Shown one piece after another: positions 11,001-21,914 of a DNA stretch of 64,000 bases (positions within the stretch are counted from its first letter, which is position 1; each line of letters begins with the position of its first letter). A model generated the notes under the pieces. That model had not been told where the DNA came from. It was given only the letters and a program-made list of their open reading frames with translations, and ran no database searches. This DNA comes from Dactylorhiza incarnata. Taxonomy: Eukaryota; Streptophyta; Magnoliopsida; Asparagales; Orchidaceae. The DNA is taken from assembly GCA_033032865.1 (NCBI GenBank), contig JAWHQI010000004.1:19574001-19638000 (forward strand), in the 5' to 3' direction. Position numbers and translations under genes: made by a program.

Positions 11001-11600
11001 CAATGTGCTACTACCTTTCCCCTCAAGAACTTATTCATGATGAGAAAGCTAGACAGTGTCTCATACCAAGCCCTAGAGGCTTTCTTTAGACCATATAGAG
11101 CTTTCCTAAGAAAATAAACATGAGAGGAGAGGGTAAGATAAACAAAACCTAAGGGCTGCTCCATATATACCTCTTCCTTTAGATTGCCATTCAGGAATGC
11201 TAATTTGACATCCATCTAGTACACTTTGAACCCCTTGTGGGCAGCATAGGCAAGAAACAACATTATGGCTTCTAACCTGACAACTGGGTCAAAGGTTTGA
11301 TCAAAGTCAATACCTTCTTCTTGTCTGTACCCCTTGGCCACTAGTCTGGCTTTGTTCTTAATGATGGCGCCATTCTCATCAAGCTTGTTCTTGAATATCC
11401 ACTTGGTGCCAATGATGTTGTGTCCTTGAGGCTTTGGCATCCAGTTTCCATACCTTGCACCTCTTGAACTGAATCAGCTCTTCTTGCATTGCTTGAATCC
11501 AGAAGGTGTCAATGTTTACTTCTTCAAATTTCTTGGGCTTCATTTGTGATAAAAAGCTCAAGAATAGAGCATCATTGTGATCCCTGCTTCTGGTAACCAT
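11001..11600 (-). pseudogene. Copia-2 reverse transcriptase, N-terminal half
   Basis: The minus strand encodes, in overlapping frames, the copia RT start: a degenerate [16 protein letters not shown] stretch, then [42 protein letters not shown] and [16 protein letters not shown]. The frame is lost just before 11001, where one base is missing before the insertion. It is continued by 8440-9423. Typical copia RT has LDVKSAFLNG and YGLKQAPRAWY, so the identification is firm. Confidence 0.85.
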
Positions 11601-12540
11601 TCCTTAGTTGACATCTCCAATTATTTGGTTAATTGGATGATCCCTTAGGTGCATGTTTGATGTAGGCAACCTGTCATCTATTTGCAGCTCTTCTTCTTGA
11701 GCAGCATCATCTTCAGCAGTTTGATGATCTTCAACTTCAGGGATTTCTACCTCTGAATTGACTTTGCTTGTACTGGGTATGTCTTGGAGAGACATATCTT
11801 TCATTTGTTGTTTAGTACCTATCAAAATAGGAGAGCTGAACCAGCCCTTATAGAGCAGGCTGGTCTCATCAAAAACAACATGCATAGACTCTTCTACAAC
11901 ATGAGTTTTCTTGTTGAATAATATATAGGCCTTGCTATGTGAGCTATATCCAACAAGAACCCCTACATTGCATTTTTTATCAAACTTAGTTAATTGAGAT
12001 TTTCCATTATTTAAAATGTAGCATTTGCAACCAAAGATTCTAAAGTAAGAAATAGTTGGTTGTTTGCCTTTCAGAATATCATAGGGGGTTATTCCTAGGG
12101 CCTTATTGATAGATGCTCTATTGAGAACATATCATGCAGTGTTGACTGAACTCAGCCCATAAATATTCAGAGAATGAGGAGTCACTAAGCAATGTTCTCC
12201 CGGCCTCTATCAAGGTCCTATTCCTCCTCTCAGCCACACCATTTTACTATGGAGTCCTTGGGGAGGAGAATTCTTGGGTGATACCAAATTTTTGACAAAA
12301 CTTTGTCATTGCCCCAGATTGAAATTATGTACCATGGTCAGTTCTAGTCTTGACCACAGTACATTGAAGTTCATTCTGGATTGCCTTAACATGGTTTATA
12401 AAGACATCTAAAGTATCAGATTTCTTCTTAAGGAGGAATGCCCATGTATACTTTGAGTGATCATCAACAATCACCAAAGTATACAACATCCCACCTAGGC
12501 TCGGAATTGACAAAGGACCAAACAAGTCCATGTGCAATAG
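11601..12540 (-). pseudogene. Copia-2 integrase core and linker to RT
   Basis: The 12537-12325 segment reads MDLFGPLSIPSLGG, VIVDDHSKYTWAFLLK and VKTRTDHGT, that is, the first two catalytic Asp regions of a copia integrase (usually RSDHGTEF). The third (ERRNRT region) is recognisable near 12210-12245 in a broken frame. The acidic linker at 11885-11604, with repeated Glu/Asp, joins integrase to RT. Several stops break it. Confidence 0.75.
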
Positions 12541-12549
12541 ATAAAGACA

Positions 12550-12900
12550 TCATTCAGTGTCTTTGGAGCTAATGCTTTTAAAGGTTTCCCTTGTTTGCTT
12601 TCCAATTTGGCATGCATAACATGGACCACTTTTAACACATTTCAAATTAGGACTATTTCTAACTAGGTTTTTTAGAAAATAGCCTATACATTGTCTTGTA
12701 GTTAATGTGAGCAAGTCTCTTGTGCCATTGAACACAAAGAGACTCACTTTCATTTTCTACAAGACACACAGGTGATAAAGAAGAATTGCATATAAAATCT
12801 AAGCAATACACATTCCCACTCCTAGTGCCTGAGAGAATGATCTCGAAGTCATGTGACTTTTTGATCAAGCACTTATCATTGTGGAATTCAATGACATAGC
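12550..12900 (-). pseudogene. Copia-2 GAG-pre-integrase zinc region
   Basis: Minus-strand peptides WHKRLAHINYKTM and then KSGPCYACQIGKQTRETF show the H-x-H / C-x2-C signature that precedes copia integrases. Two overlapping frames cover it, so at least one frameshift is present. Confidence 0.75.
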
Positions 12901-13164
12901 CTAAGTCACATATAGTTGACTTATGCTTACTAGGTTGTGTTGCAACCCTTCAACATGAGCCACCTTTGTGATGGAGACTATGCCATTTGAAATCATACCA
13001 TATCTTCTAGTGATGCCTTTTTCTGATCCACCAAAGATGACCTTAGGTCCATTCTTCACAATTTTGTATTCCTGTAGAAGAATCTTGGTACCTGTCATAT
13101 GCCTTGAGCACACATTGTCCAAGTACCACATTTTCCCAAGGCTGGTACTTGAACCAACCTTCAA
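12901..13164 (-). pseudogene. Copia-2 aspartic protease remnant
   Basis: MWYLDNVCSRHMTG matches the copia protease active-site segment, usually W(Y/I)LDSGCSRHMTG, but Asp-Ser-Gly has become Asp-Asn-Val, so the catalytic triad motif is lost. VPHVEG- and NLVSISQL-like peptides follow as expected. Confidence 0.8.
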
Positions 13165-13849
13165 GAAGGAATTAAAATACCCTTAGGAGCCCAATTAATT
13201 TTGGCTCCTAGGCCTTTTTTAGCATAAAAGGATGACTTCACACCTGTTGCAACCTTTCCAGGAAAGCTCTTCTTAGCACTTGGCACATTGGGATTGTGCC
13301 AATAATCTATGGTAAAGTGTCTCACCTTACCACAGCACCAACACTCATGAATATTGTATCTTCTCTTCTGAACATTCCTTGAGGTGGAAGGAGTATTAAT
13401 ATGCTTGTGATCGGGAGGGGAGACATAAGCATTCTTCTTATTCCTTTCAGCCATGATCTGGCTGAAGGTTAACCTATGGTCAGTCGTAGCATCCTTTGTC
13501 TTAATGACATCAGCTTGCCTTGGCTTAGAAGCTAGGCAAGATTTGATGGCAACAGACACAGAACTGTTAGGCCTGTCTACAGGTTTGTCAGCAGCCAAGT
13601 GCTTTTCTAGAATGGACTTGGAAGAGCTTGCTTCTTTATTCTTGACTGAAGGTGCTGAAGTGCCAAAACAAATGGTCCTGAGTGGGCCATTTGAATTTCT
13701 TCATGAGGAGTCTTCATATCACTCATCTCCATGCCCTTTCTTCTATTATGGGAAGGAGTGTTTTACTTCCTATTGGAACTCCCATTCTTCTAGTGACCAT
13801 ACATGTTGTCATGGTCATACCTATTAGAGAGAAGTAACACCTTTTGAAT
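13161..13849 (-). pseudogene. Copia-2 gag C-terminus with degenerate zinc knuckle
   Basis: The peptide CWCCGKVRHFTIDYW is a CCHC knuckle whose last Cys is replaced. Basic, serine-rich sequence surrounds it. The frame from 13849 upward joins 19971 (KPHTT|IQKVLLL) once the inserted gypsy element and one GGTGG copy are removed. The protein is broken by several stops between 13600 and 13850. Confidence 0.7.
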
Positions 13850-13929
13850 GGTGGTGCACAACCCTGTATTCGCCGAGTGGGCACCCGGGACCCAAGGGGT
13901 CTTTTAAGACATTATTTCCCAGCACGGTC

Positions 13930-14690
13930 CAGGGCAGGGAGAGAGGGGGCGAGCGGTGGAGTCGGAGGCCTCCCGCTCGCCCAGCTCGTGCAGGAGGCGA
14001 GTGGTGGAGGCGGGAGCCTCCCGCTCGCCCAACCAATATTGGGTGAGAGGAGGAGGCCGCTGGCCCTCTCTCGCCCCCGCCCCAGCAGGGGGCGAGAGGA
14101 GGAGGCCGCTGGCCCCCTCTCGCCCTCGCCCCAGTAGGGGGCAAGAGGAGGAGGTCGTTGGCCCCCTCTCGCCCCCGCCCCATCATGGGGGCGAGAGGAG
14201 GAAGCCGCTGGCCCCCTCTCGCCCCCGCCCCAGCATGGGGGCGAGAGGAGGAGGCATCTGGCCCCCTCTCTCCCCCGCCCCAGCAAGGGGGCGGGGGCGA
14301 GAGAAGGAGGCCGCTGGCCCCCTCTCATCCCCGTCCCAGCAAGGCTGGTGAGAGGAGGAGGGAGGCCAACCCCCACTCGTCCCCTCCCCAGTAAGGGGGG
14401 CGAGAGGTGAGGGGCGGCCAGCCCCCTCTCTCCCCCATCCCGGCATGGGGGTGAGAGGTCAGGGGCAGTAAGCCCCCTCTCGCCCCCGTCCCAGCAAGGG
14501 GGGCGAGAGGTGAGGGGCGGACAACCCCCTCTCGCCCCCATCCAGCAAGGGGGGCGAGAGGTGAGGGGCGGCTAGCCCCCTCTCGCCCTCATCCCAGCAA
14601 GGGGGGCGGGAGTAGAGGGTGTCCTGCCCCCTCTCGCCCCAGCTCCAATAAGGATGGCCTGCCCCCTCTCGCCCAGCCCCAAGAGGGGGG
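13930..14690 (+). repeat. GC-rich palindromic minisatellite in 5' LTR
   Basis: Units of about 55-60 bp alternate GGGGGCGAGAGGAGGAGG, CCGCTGGCCCCCTCTCGC and CCCCGCCCCAGCA. GGCGAGAGG and CCTCTCGCC are reverse complements, so single strands can fold into GC-rich hairpins. Long Arg/Gly/Pro/Ser-rich ORFs appear in all frames here and are not genes. Confidence 0.9.
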
Positions 14691-14805
14691 TCTGCGTTTA
14701 GCGCCTCGGAATGGCGGGATTTGGCTATTGGCAGGCCAAACTTGAGGGCATTTTCATAATCGCGTAGGCCAGTTTGTGGTTATTGGCAGACCAAGACCAT
14801 AAATC

Positions 14806-14814
14806 TATAAATAG
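14806..14814 (+). promoter_or_regulatory. TATA box, 5' LTR of gag-only gypsy
   Basis: TATAAATAG in the context ATCTATAAATAGGACC, conserved in the 3' LTR at 19712-19720, directly after the minisatellite. Confidence 0.7.
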
Positions 14815-15110
14815 GACCAAGGGGGCACCATTTGGAGGGACCTCTCTTTTGGCTACTCTCTCCCCAAGTTTCTCTTGTGGGTGAGGAGAGCCTCCAAAAG
14901 TGCCCAAGCTTAGCTTTGGCTTGAGAGGGGAAGCGCTCTAAGATCTTCCGAGTGTGTGGTGGGACCTCCTCGCTAAGCCCTTGGTCTCATTCCTAGTTCC
15001 TTATCCTCTTAGCCTAGAGTTCTCCCTTGGGAGAAGTAAGTGTGAGTTCACCCCCCCAACTTGTTGAGGGCCCGAACTACAAAGAGACCAATTTATTGGT
15101 TTCAACATTA

Positions 15111-15123
15111 TGGTGCGGTGAGC
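15111..15123 (+). other. Primer binding site TGGTGCGGTGAGC
   Basis: It lies three bases after the 5' LTR end. The identical sequence occurs on the minus strand at 36206-36194 in the large gypsy element, linking the two families. The cognate tRNA was not determined. Confidence 0.8.
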
Positions 15124-15599
15124 ATGGAGAGTGGCCAGCAAGAGAAAATCTCAAGCTGAGCTCCATGGCTGGAGGTGGAGGAGGATCCGACCCAGGCCAC
15201 TCGCAGCCCCTGGTGGCTGGAATGACGATGGAGATGTTTGAAAATTTCAAGTGGGAGGTCCTATAGACCTTACAGGTAGCTTTCGCCATGGTAGGCGAAG
15301 GCAGGAGAGGAGGTGGTCCAGAGGTCCCGCCTCAGCAGCTGGGCGAGAGCACTCCCGGCCAGCAATCTAGGAAGGAGGTACCAGTGAGGGGGAGTGGGGA
15401 GTCATTTGGCCCCCACTCGCCCGGTCCCCAAGGAGGGGGCGAGGGGGGAGGTGCCATACCCCCACTCGCCTAGCCCCAAGGGGATGAGTGGGGAGGTGGC
15501 CAGCCCCCACTTGCCCAGCCTCAAAGGAGGGCGGGCAAGGGAAGTCCTTTTTGTTAGTTGATCCTCTCGGCCCCGATTCCAGAGGGGTTCAGAGGGCCG

Positions 15600-16432
15600 G
15601 AGATGTCTTACTACTCCAGCAGGATGACTCAGTCCTGCATTTATAGTGGTTCGAGGATATAGTCTTAGTCAAGCCTATGTCAGATGCCTTCCAGTGTCAG
15701 ATCTTTCCCACCACTCTGAAGGAGAAGGCAAGGGATTGGTTACACTAGCTCCCCGTGGGGTCTATCTATGCCTTCGAGGATCTGCGTCGAGGATTCCTGT
15801 TGTGCTTCTCGACGTCGAAGAAGAGAAAGAAGGATGCTGAGGCACTTTTCAAGATTAGGCAAGAGCCAAGGGAGTCACTGGCTCGTTACGCTGACAGGTT
15901 CCAGGAAGAGGTTCTGCAAGTCCAGGAGGTACCAGGGTTCACCCTCCAGCTCGCCTTCATAGTAGGGCTGTGAGAGGGGTTCTTCAAGATGATCTTGAAG
16001 CGGAAGCCCCCCTATCCTTCAAAGAATTGATGGAGAGGGCGGCGAAAGAAATCAAAAGCAAGGAGGCCGACCCGGAGTTTGCAAGAAGGTTGGCCAAGCT
16101 AAGTGAGTCGGAGCCAAGGCAGTAGGGGGGAAGGTAGAGGCTCCTAAGAGGAAGTTCGACCAAGAAGAGGACAACTACCAGGGAAAGAGGCCCGACCCCC
16201 CAGGGTGGAGGCTGGGACCAAAGGAACCCTCTCCACCACCTCAGCAAACCTTGAAAATTGGGAGAGGAAGAAAGAGGAGAGCCAGGAAAGCAGAAAGAAG
16301 AGGAAGAAGATGGGATATGGTTAAGTTACCCTACTGTGACTTCCACGATGAGGAGGGTCACGCGACGTCTGCCTGCCCTGAGTTTTTGGAAATGAGGGAG
16401 GCGAGGGGTCTGAGGCAGCAACAACAATAATC
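15600..16432 (+). pseudogene. Degenerate gypsy gag (Retrotrans_gag plus zinc-like motif)
   Basis: Plus-strand peptides IYAFEDLRRGFLLCFSTS, LARYADRFQEEVLQVQ and FTLQLAFIVGL match the gag of the element at 34948-36153 almost residue for residue. Further on, LPYCDFHDEEGHATSACPE (near 16325-16382) gives the Cys-x2-His-x5-His-x4-Cys motif of plant gypsy gag. A stop follows AFIVGL (15971-15973) and further stops occur up to 16432. The N-terminal part before 15600 is not clearly recognisable. No protease or pol follows. Confidence 0.8.
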
Positions 16433-16599
16433 AGAAGAGGTCGAGGAAGACTAGGATTGGGAGTAGGAGACCAAGTTTCGGTTTCCATACTTAGTTTTTT
16501 TTCCTACCCTTAAGTGCATGTATTGCGATGTTTCATTTCTAGATTTAGTTTTTCTTGCATGTATTATGATGATTAATATAATGAAAGTTTTTCAAAGTA

Positions 16600-17760
16600 C
16601 TTAGCACCAATGCTGGCCCGCTGACCAGGCTCCCACCTAGTTGGCAGGTTCGGTAACCGCTCGGTGGAAGGAAGGTAAGTAATTAGCCCAGATGCTGGCC
16701 CGCTGACCAGGCTCACACCTAGCTGGTAGGGCTGGGAACTGCTCGGTGGCAGGAAGATAAGTACTTAGCCCCGATGGTGGCCGACTGACTAGTCTCCCAC
16801 CTAGCTGGCAGGTCCGGGAACCGCTCGGTGGCAGGAAGGAAAGTACTTAGACCCGATGCTGGCCCGCTGACCAGGCTCCCACCTAGCTGGCAGGGCCGGG
16901 AAACGCTCGGTGGCCGGAAGTTCTCATGGTACTTAGCCCCGATGCTGGCCTACTTACTTGGCTCCCACCTAGCTAGCAGGGTCGGGAACCGCTCGGTGGC
17001 AGGAAGGTAAGTACTTAGCCCTGATGCTGGCCCGCTGACCAGGATCCCACCTAGCTGGCAGGACCGAGAACCCCTCGGTGGCAGGAAGGATAGTAATTAG
17101 CACTGATGTTGGCCCACTGACCAGGCTCCCACCTAGCTGGCAGGGCCAGGAACAGCTCGATGGCTGGAAGTTCTCAAGGTACTTAGCCCCGATGCTGGCC
17201 CGCTGACTAGGCTCCCACCTAGCTGGCAGGGCCGGCAACCGCTCAGTGGCAGTAAAGAAAGTACTTACCCCCGATGCTAGCCCGATGACCAGGCACCCAC
17301 CTAGCTGGCAGGGCCGCGAACTGCTTGGTGGCCAGAAGTTCTCAAGGTACTTAGCCTCGATGTTGGCCCATTGACCAGGATCCCACCTAGCTGACAGGGT
17401 CGGGAACCGCTCGGTGGAAGGAAAGAAAGTACTTAGCTCCGATGCTGTCCCGCTGGCCAGGCTCCCAGCTAGCTGGCAGGGCTGCGAACCGCTCAGTGGA
17501 AGGAAGGAAAGTACTTAGCCCCGATGCTTGCCCGCTGACCAGGCTCCCACCTAGCTGGCAGGGCCGGGAACCGCTCGGTGGCAGGAAGGAAAGTACTTAG
17601 CCCCGATGCTGGCCCGCTGACCAGGCTCCCACCTAGCTGCCAGGGTTGGGAACCGCTCGGTGGCAGGAAGGAAAGTACTTAGCCCCGATGCAGGCCCGCT
17701 GACCAGGCTCCCATCAAGCTGGCAGGGCTGGCAACCGCTCAGTGGCTGGAAGTTATCTAA
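16600..17760 (+). repeat. Tandem array 1: 14 units of about 83 bp
   Basis: Units start near 16618, 16698, 16781, 16862, 16948, 17029, 17111, 17198, 17279, 17366, 17447, 17527, 17610 and 17693. The consensus contains GACCAGGCTCCCACCTAGCT, GGCAGGGC, GGAACCGCTCGGTGGCAGGA and AGTACTTAGCCCCGATGCT. The array is non-coding. Its core CCAGGCTCCCACCTAGCTGG is related to array 2. Confidence 0.9.
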
Positions 17761-18395
17761 GTGTTTTTTCTCCCGAGGTGGCTCCGCTAGCCGGGCTCTC
17801 ACTAGCTGGCAGGGTAGGAAGGCCCCTCGGGGAGGCCAAGTGATTTTTCCCCTGAGGCGGCTCCGCTAGCCAGGCTCTCACTAGTCGGCATGGTAGGATG
17901 GCCTCTCGGGGAGAGTAAATATTTTTCCCCCGAGATGGCTCCACTAGCCGGGCTCTCACTATTTGACAGGGTAGGAAGGCCTCTCGGGGAGGCCAAGTGG
18001 TTTTACCCCCGATGTGGCTCTGCTAGCCAGGCTCTCACTAGCCGGCAGGCTAGGATGGCCTCTTGGGGAGGCTAAGTGATTTTCCCCTGAGATGGCTCCG
18101 CTAGTCGGGCTCTCACTAGTCGGCAGGGTAGGATGGACTCTCGGGGAGGGTAAGTATATTTCCCCCGAGGTGGCTCCGCTAGCTGGGCTCTCACTAGCCG
18201 GCAGGGTAGGATGGCCTCTCGGGGAGGGTAAGTATTTTTCCCCCGAGATGGCTCCGCTAGCCGGGCTCTCACTAGCCGGCAGGGTAGGAAGGTCTCTAGG
18301 GGAGGCTAAGTGATTTTCCCCACGAGGTGGCTCCACAAGCCGGGCTCTCAATAGCCGGCAGGGCAGGATGGCCTCTCTGGGAAGTTTGAGTAAAT
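17761..18395 (+). repeat. Tandem array 2: 8 units of about 79 bp
   Basis: Units start near 17780, 17860, 17939, 18018, 18097, 18175, 18255 and 18331. The consensus contains GGCTCCGCTAGCCGGGCTC, TCACTAGCCGGCAGGGTAGG, ATGGCCTCTCGGGGAGG and TTTTCCCCCGAG. The core GGCTCTCACTAGCCGG is the reverse complement of the core of the array at 29735-30510. Confidence 0.9.
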
Positions 18396-18508
18396 TTTCA
18401 CCACGACGATGTGGGGTATTCTCAATTTCACTCAGCGCCACGCGCTGAATATGCAGGGTTGGACTTTTGTTTCCGAGCGTATACCCTGCTCGAAAAGAGC
18501 ATGGATTG

Positions 18509-19965
18509 TGTACAACCCTGTATTCGCCAAGTGGGCTCCCGGGACCCAAGGGGTCTTTTAAGACATTATTTCCCAGTACGGTCCAGGGAAGGGAGAGAGG
18601 GGGGCGAGCGGTGGAGGCGGAGGCCTCCCGCTCGCCCAGCTCGTGCAGGAGGCGAGCGGTGGAGGCGGGAGACTCCCGCTCGCTCAACCAGTGGGGGCGA
18701 GAGGAGGAGGCCACTGGCCCCCTCTCGCACCCGCCCCAGCAGCGGGGCGAGAGGAGGAGGCTGTTGTCCCCCTCTTGCCCCCGCCCCAGCAGGGGGCGAG
18801 AGGAGGAAGCCGCTGGCCCCCTCACGCCCCCGCCCCAGCAGGGTGGGCGAGAGAAGGAGGTCGCTGGCCTCCTCTCTCCCCCGCCCCAGCAGGGGGGTGA
18901 GAGGAGGAGGCTGCTCGCCCCCTCTCACCCCCACCCCAGCAGGGGGCGAAAGGAGGAGTCCGCTGGCCCCCTCTCGCCCCTGCCCCAGCAGGGGGCGAGA
19001 GGAGGAGGTCGCTGGCCCCCTCTCGCCCCCGACCCTGCCCCAGCAAAGGGGCGAGAGGAGGAGGTCGATGGCCCCCTCGTGCCCCCACCCCGGCAAGGGG
19101 GGCGAGAGGAGGAGGCCGCTGGCACCCTCTCATCCCCATCCCTGCAAGGGGGGCGAGAGGAGGAGGTCGCTGGCCCCCTCTCGTCCCCGCCCCAGCAAGG
19201 GGGGCAAGAGTTGAGGGACGGACATCCCCCTCTCGCCCACGTCCCAGCATGGGGGTGAGAGGTAAGGGATGGCCAGCCCCCTCTCGCCCCCGTCCCAACA
19301 AGTGGGCAAGAGGTGAGGGGCGGCCAACCCCCTCTCGCTCTCGTCCCAGCAAGGGGGGCGAGAGGTGAGGGGCGGACAGCCCCCTCTCCCCCCATCCCAG
19401 CAAGGGGGCGAGACGTGAGGGGCGGCCATCCCCCTCTCTCCCCCTTCCCAGCAAGGGTGGCGAGAGGTGAGGGGCAGCCCGCCCCCTCTCGCCCCCATCC
19501 CAGCAAGGGGGCGAGAGGAGCGGGTGGCCTGCCCCCTCTCTCCCCAGCTCCAATAAGGGTGGTCTGCCCCCTCTCGCCCATCCCCAAGAGGGGAGCGGGG
19601 GGTCTGCGTTTATCGCCTCGGAATGGCGGGATTTGGCTATTGGCAGGCCAAACTTGAGGGCGTAATCTCGTAGGCCAGTTTGTGGCTATTGGCAGACCAA
19701 GTCCATAAATCTATAAATAGGACCAAGGGGCACCATTTGGATGGAACTCTCTTTTGGCCACTCTCTCCCCAAGTTTCTCTATTGGGTGAGGAGAGCCTCC
19801 AAAGGTGCCCAAGCTTAGCTTTGGCTTGGGAGGGGAAGTGCCATTTGGAGGGACCTCTCTCCCCAAGTTTCTCTAATGGGTGAGGAGAGCCTCCGAAGAT
19901 GCCCAAGCTTAGCTTTGCTTGTTGAAGGCCCGGACTCCACAGAGACCAATTTATTGGTTTCAACA
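18509..19965 (+). repeat. 3' LTR of the gag-only gypsy element
   Basis: It begins TGTACAACCCTGTATTCGCC and carries a GC-rich minisatellite at 18600-19590 and a TATA box at 19712-19720. A segment of about 80 bp around GTGAGGAGAGCCTCC is duplicated at 19790-19910, so this LTR is about 200 bp longer than the 5' copy. The region just before it (GAAAAGAGCATGGATTG) is a weak polypurine tract, matched in the large element. Confidence 0.9.
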
Positions 19966-19970
19966 GGTGG

Positions 19971-21835
19971 TATGAGGCTTGTCCTTAGCCTTGCTCTTTT
20001 CTCGAATCCCCTCACCCACTTCCATTTTATTGATCCCTAGTCATCTCCTATTGGTTTGAGAAGAAAAGGTGTTAATAATTGGAAGCACTGATTTGGGCTT
20101 GGAGAATTGAGCCACTATGCACTTTTCTTTGAGAAGCTTCTCCTCAATGTCCTTGATGACCTTGTTCTTTTGGGAAATGGTGCTCAATTGGACAATTGTT
20201 ATCCCCTCTAGTTGGCTTATCTCTCTACTCATCTAAGCCACCATGGTAGGTGACTCAATGCAATCTAGCTTAGCCAACTTAAGGGAAGCAATTTCTTGAG
20301 CTTGCCTCTTGGCCAGCTTCTTACTAATTTTCAGAGCACCCAACAAAGCATCATACTTGTTAATCAATTGATTGACAGCCACTTTAGATTCTGAATCATT
20401 TTCATCAATTGATGAGCATGGTTTAGAGTCTGGTATTGACTCATACTTAGAAGAAGGGGGAAGAGTAGGTACCTTGGCATGAATGTCCTAATTATCTTCA
20501 TCATCATCTGTTATGGCCAATAAGCCATGAAGTTCTCTTGCATCTTCATCCTCCTCTATATCACTATCTGAATGTGATAGAAGGGCCCTGATACCCACCT
20601 TTGCAGCAGAAAAGTCCTTATCTTCCTCAGCTCCAAACAGCCTAATATAGGCTTCTTCTTCTTCATCTGAATCTGAGGATGATGACTCAGATTCACTCCA
20701 GCTCTTATCCTTCTTGGCTAGGAAGGACTTTTCTCCCTTCCTTCCTTTCTGGTGATAAGATTTCTTATCACCCTTCTTCTTTCTCTTGACTGGACAGTCA
20801 GCAATGACATGTCCAGGCTTACTACAACAATAACAAATCACATTAGTTGAAATATGCTTAGTAGTTTAGAATCATATATATACCCTTTGTGGTTCTTCTT
20901 GTCTGATCTGTTGAGATCATTCCTGGGATGTGAGGAGGAGGAAGGCTTGTTCTTCCACTACTTCCTCCTCATCATCTTCTTGAACTGTCTTGAGAAGACA
21001 GCAAACTCCTCATCAGACGAGTTGTTATCAGATGAGTTGGGCTCATAATTTTCTGAACCAGCAGCCTTCCTTGGAGGTGTAGGCATCCTTACCTTGCTTT
21101 TCTTGGATCCCTCAGCCTTGAATGCCAAGGTCCTTTCAATTGCTTGAGGTCTGGAGGAAGTGTCCTCCTCCTTCTTGGCAGATAGTTGCATCTCATAAGA
21201 GAGCATCTTTCCAAACAAAGTATGGGGATGAGTCTTAACCAGCTTTGCCACCTCCCTGATGGCACAGATCTTGGTATCCCAGTCTCTAGTTAGAGATCTT
21301 AAGAATTTGACATTTAGCTCATAATGAGTGAAGGTCCTTTCATAGGTCCTCAACTTATTTACTATTCTGATGAATCTTTCATAGCAAACAACTATGCATT
21401 CCAGGCTTTGCTGCCTGAAGGCTTCATATTCCAGATTGAGGAGGGATTTCCTATCATCCCTCACCTCTTCAGTCCCTTCCATGTACACTATCAATGTATC
21501 CCACATGTCCTTGGCAGTCTCACAGTGTACCAGGTTTTGGAATTTAGAGTCATCAATTGCATTGACTATAATGTTTTGAGCTCTTTTGTCTATTGTTGCC
21601 AAAGCAATCTCATCCCTTGTCATTTTAGTGTATGACTTACCTACCTACCTAGTAGAATCAATGGTGGAGGGCTTTGTGATTAGAAAGGGACCCTCCTGGA
21701 AAGTGATAAAAAACCTAGGGTCTGATGCTTCCATGAAAAGCCTAACCCTTTGCTTCCCAATGCCAAATGTTTTCTTTTTTCATATTGGTATCTTATTTGA
21801 CACTATTTCCTTCTGAACTCCATTGGTAGTTATTG
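19971..21835 (-). pseudogene. Copia-2 gag (UBN2 type)
   Basis: Minus-strand reading, N to C: RLFMEASDPRFF-like start near 21760, then the UBN2 domain (KRAQNIIVNAIDDSKFQNL, TAKDMWDTLIVYMEGTEEV, LRTYERTFTHYELNVKFLRS), an acidic serine-rich spacer, a CCHC zinc knuckle CYCCSKPGHVIADC (about 20832-20788), a second acidic region, and a coiled-coil tail ending near 20041. Frames change between 20958 and 20841 and between 20488 and 20232, and a stop lies near 21640, so it is a pseudogene. The plus-strand gag at 63052 is a close relative. Confidence 0.85.
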
Positions 21836-21903
21836 GGTTCAGATTTGACTACACCTATATAGGATCTGATAAGACTGTTAAGTCCTTTTTGACCAACCTA
21901 CTT

Positions 21904-21912
21904 CTGATACCA
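21904..21912 (-). other. Primer binding site of copia-2
   Basis: The minus strand reads TGGTATCAG immediately after the LTR end, the tRNA-iMet-type site. Confidence 0.75.
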
Positions 21913-21914
21913 CT

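Larger units (their letters stand above)
13855..15107 (+). repeat. 5' LTR of the gag-only gypsy element
   Basis: It matches 18509-19965 from the shared start ACAACCCTGTATTCGCC to the shared end TTATTGGTTTCAACA. It is 1253 bp versus 1457 bp in the 3' copy; the difference lies in the GC-rich minisatellite and in a duplicated leader segment in the 3' LTR. Order: short start, minisatellite, TATA box (14806), leader. Confidence 0.9.
13855..19965 (+). mobile_element. Non-autonomous (gag-only) gypsy element with tandem arrays, TSD GGTGG
   Basis: The 6111-bp element begins TGCACAACCC, ends GGTTTCAACA and is flanked by GGTGG at 13850-13854 and 19966-19970. It has two LTRs (13855-15107 and 18509-19965), primer site TGGTGCGGTGAGC, a degenerate gag on the plus strand, then 1.8 kb of two tandem arrays in place of pol. 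LTR start, primer site, gag and repeat core match the larger element at 24340-36910, so that family is the likely source of its proteins. Confidence 0.9.

Noticed and set aside
13824..14541. Long Arg/Gly/Pro-rich ORFs on both strands (up to 209 residues)
   Set aside because: They arise from the GC-rich minisatellite of an LTR, occur in all frames, and are repeated in the 3' LTR (18411-19657) without homology to known proteins.
16600..18395. Tandem arrays considered as a CRISPR-like array or as a protein-repeat gene
   Set aside because: Units are contiguous diverged repeats without unique spacers, inside a plant retrotransposon; the frames are broken by unit lengths not divisible by three.
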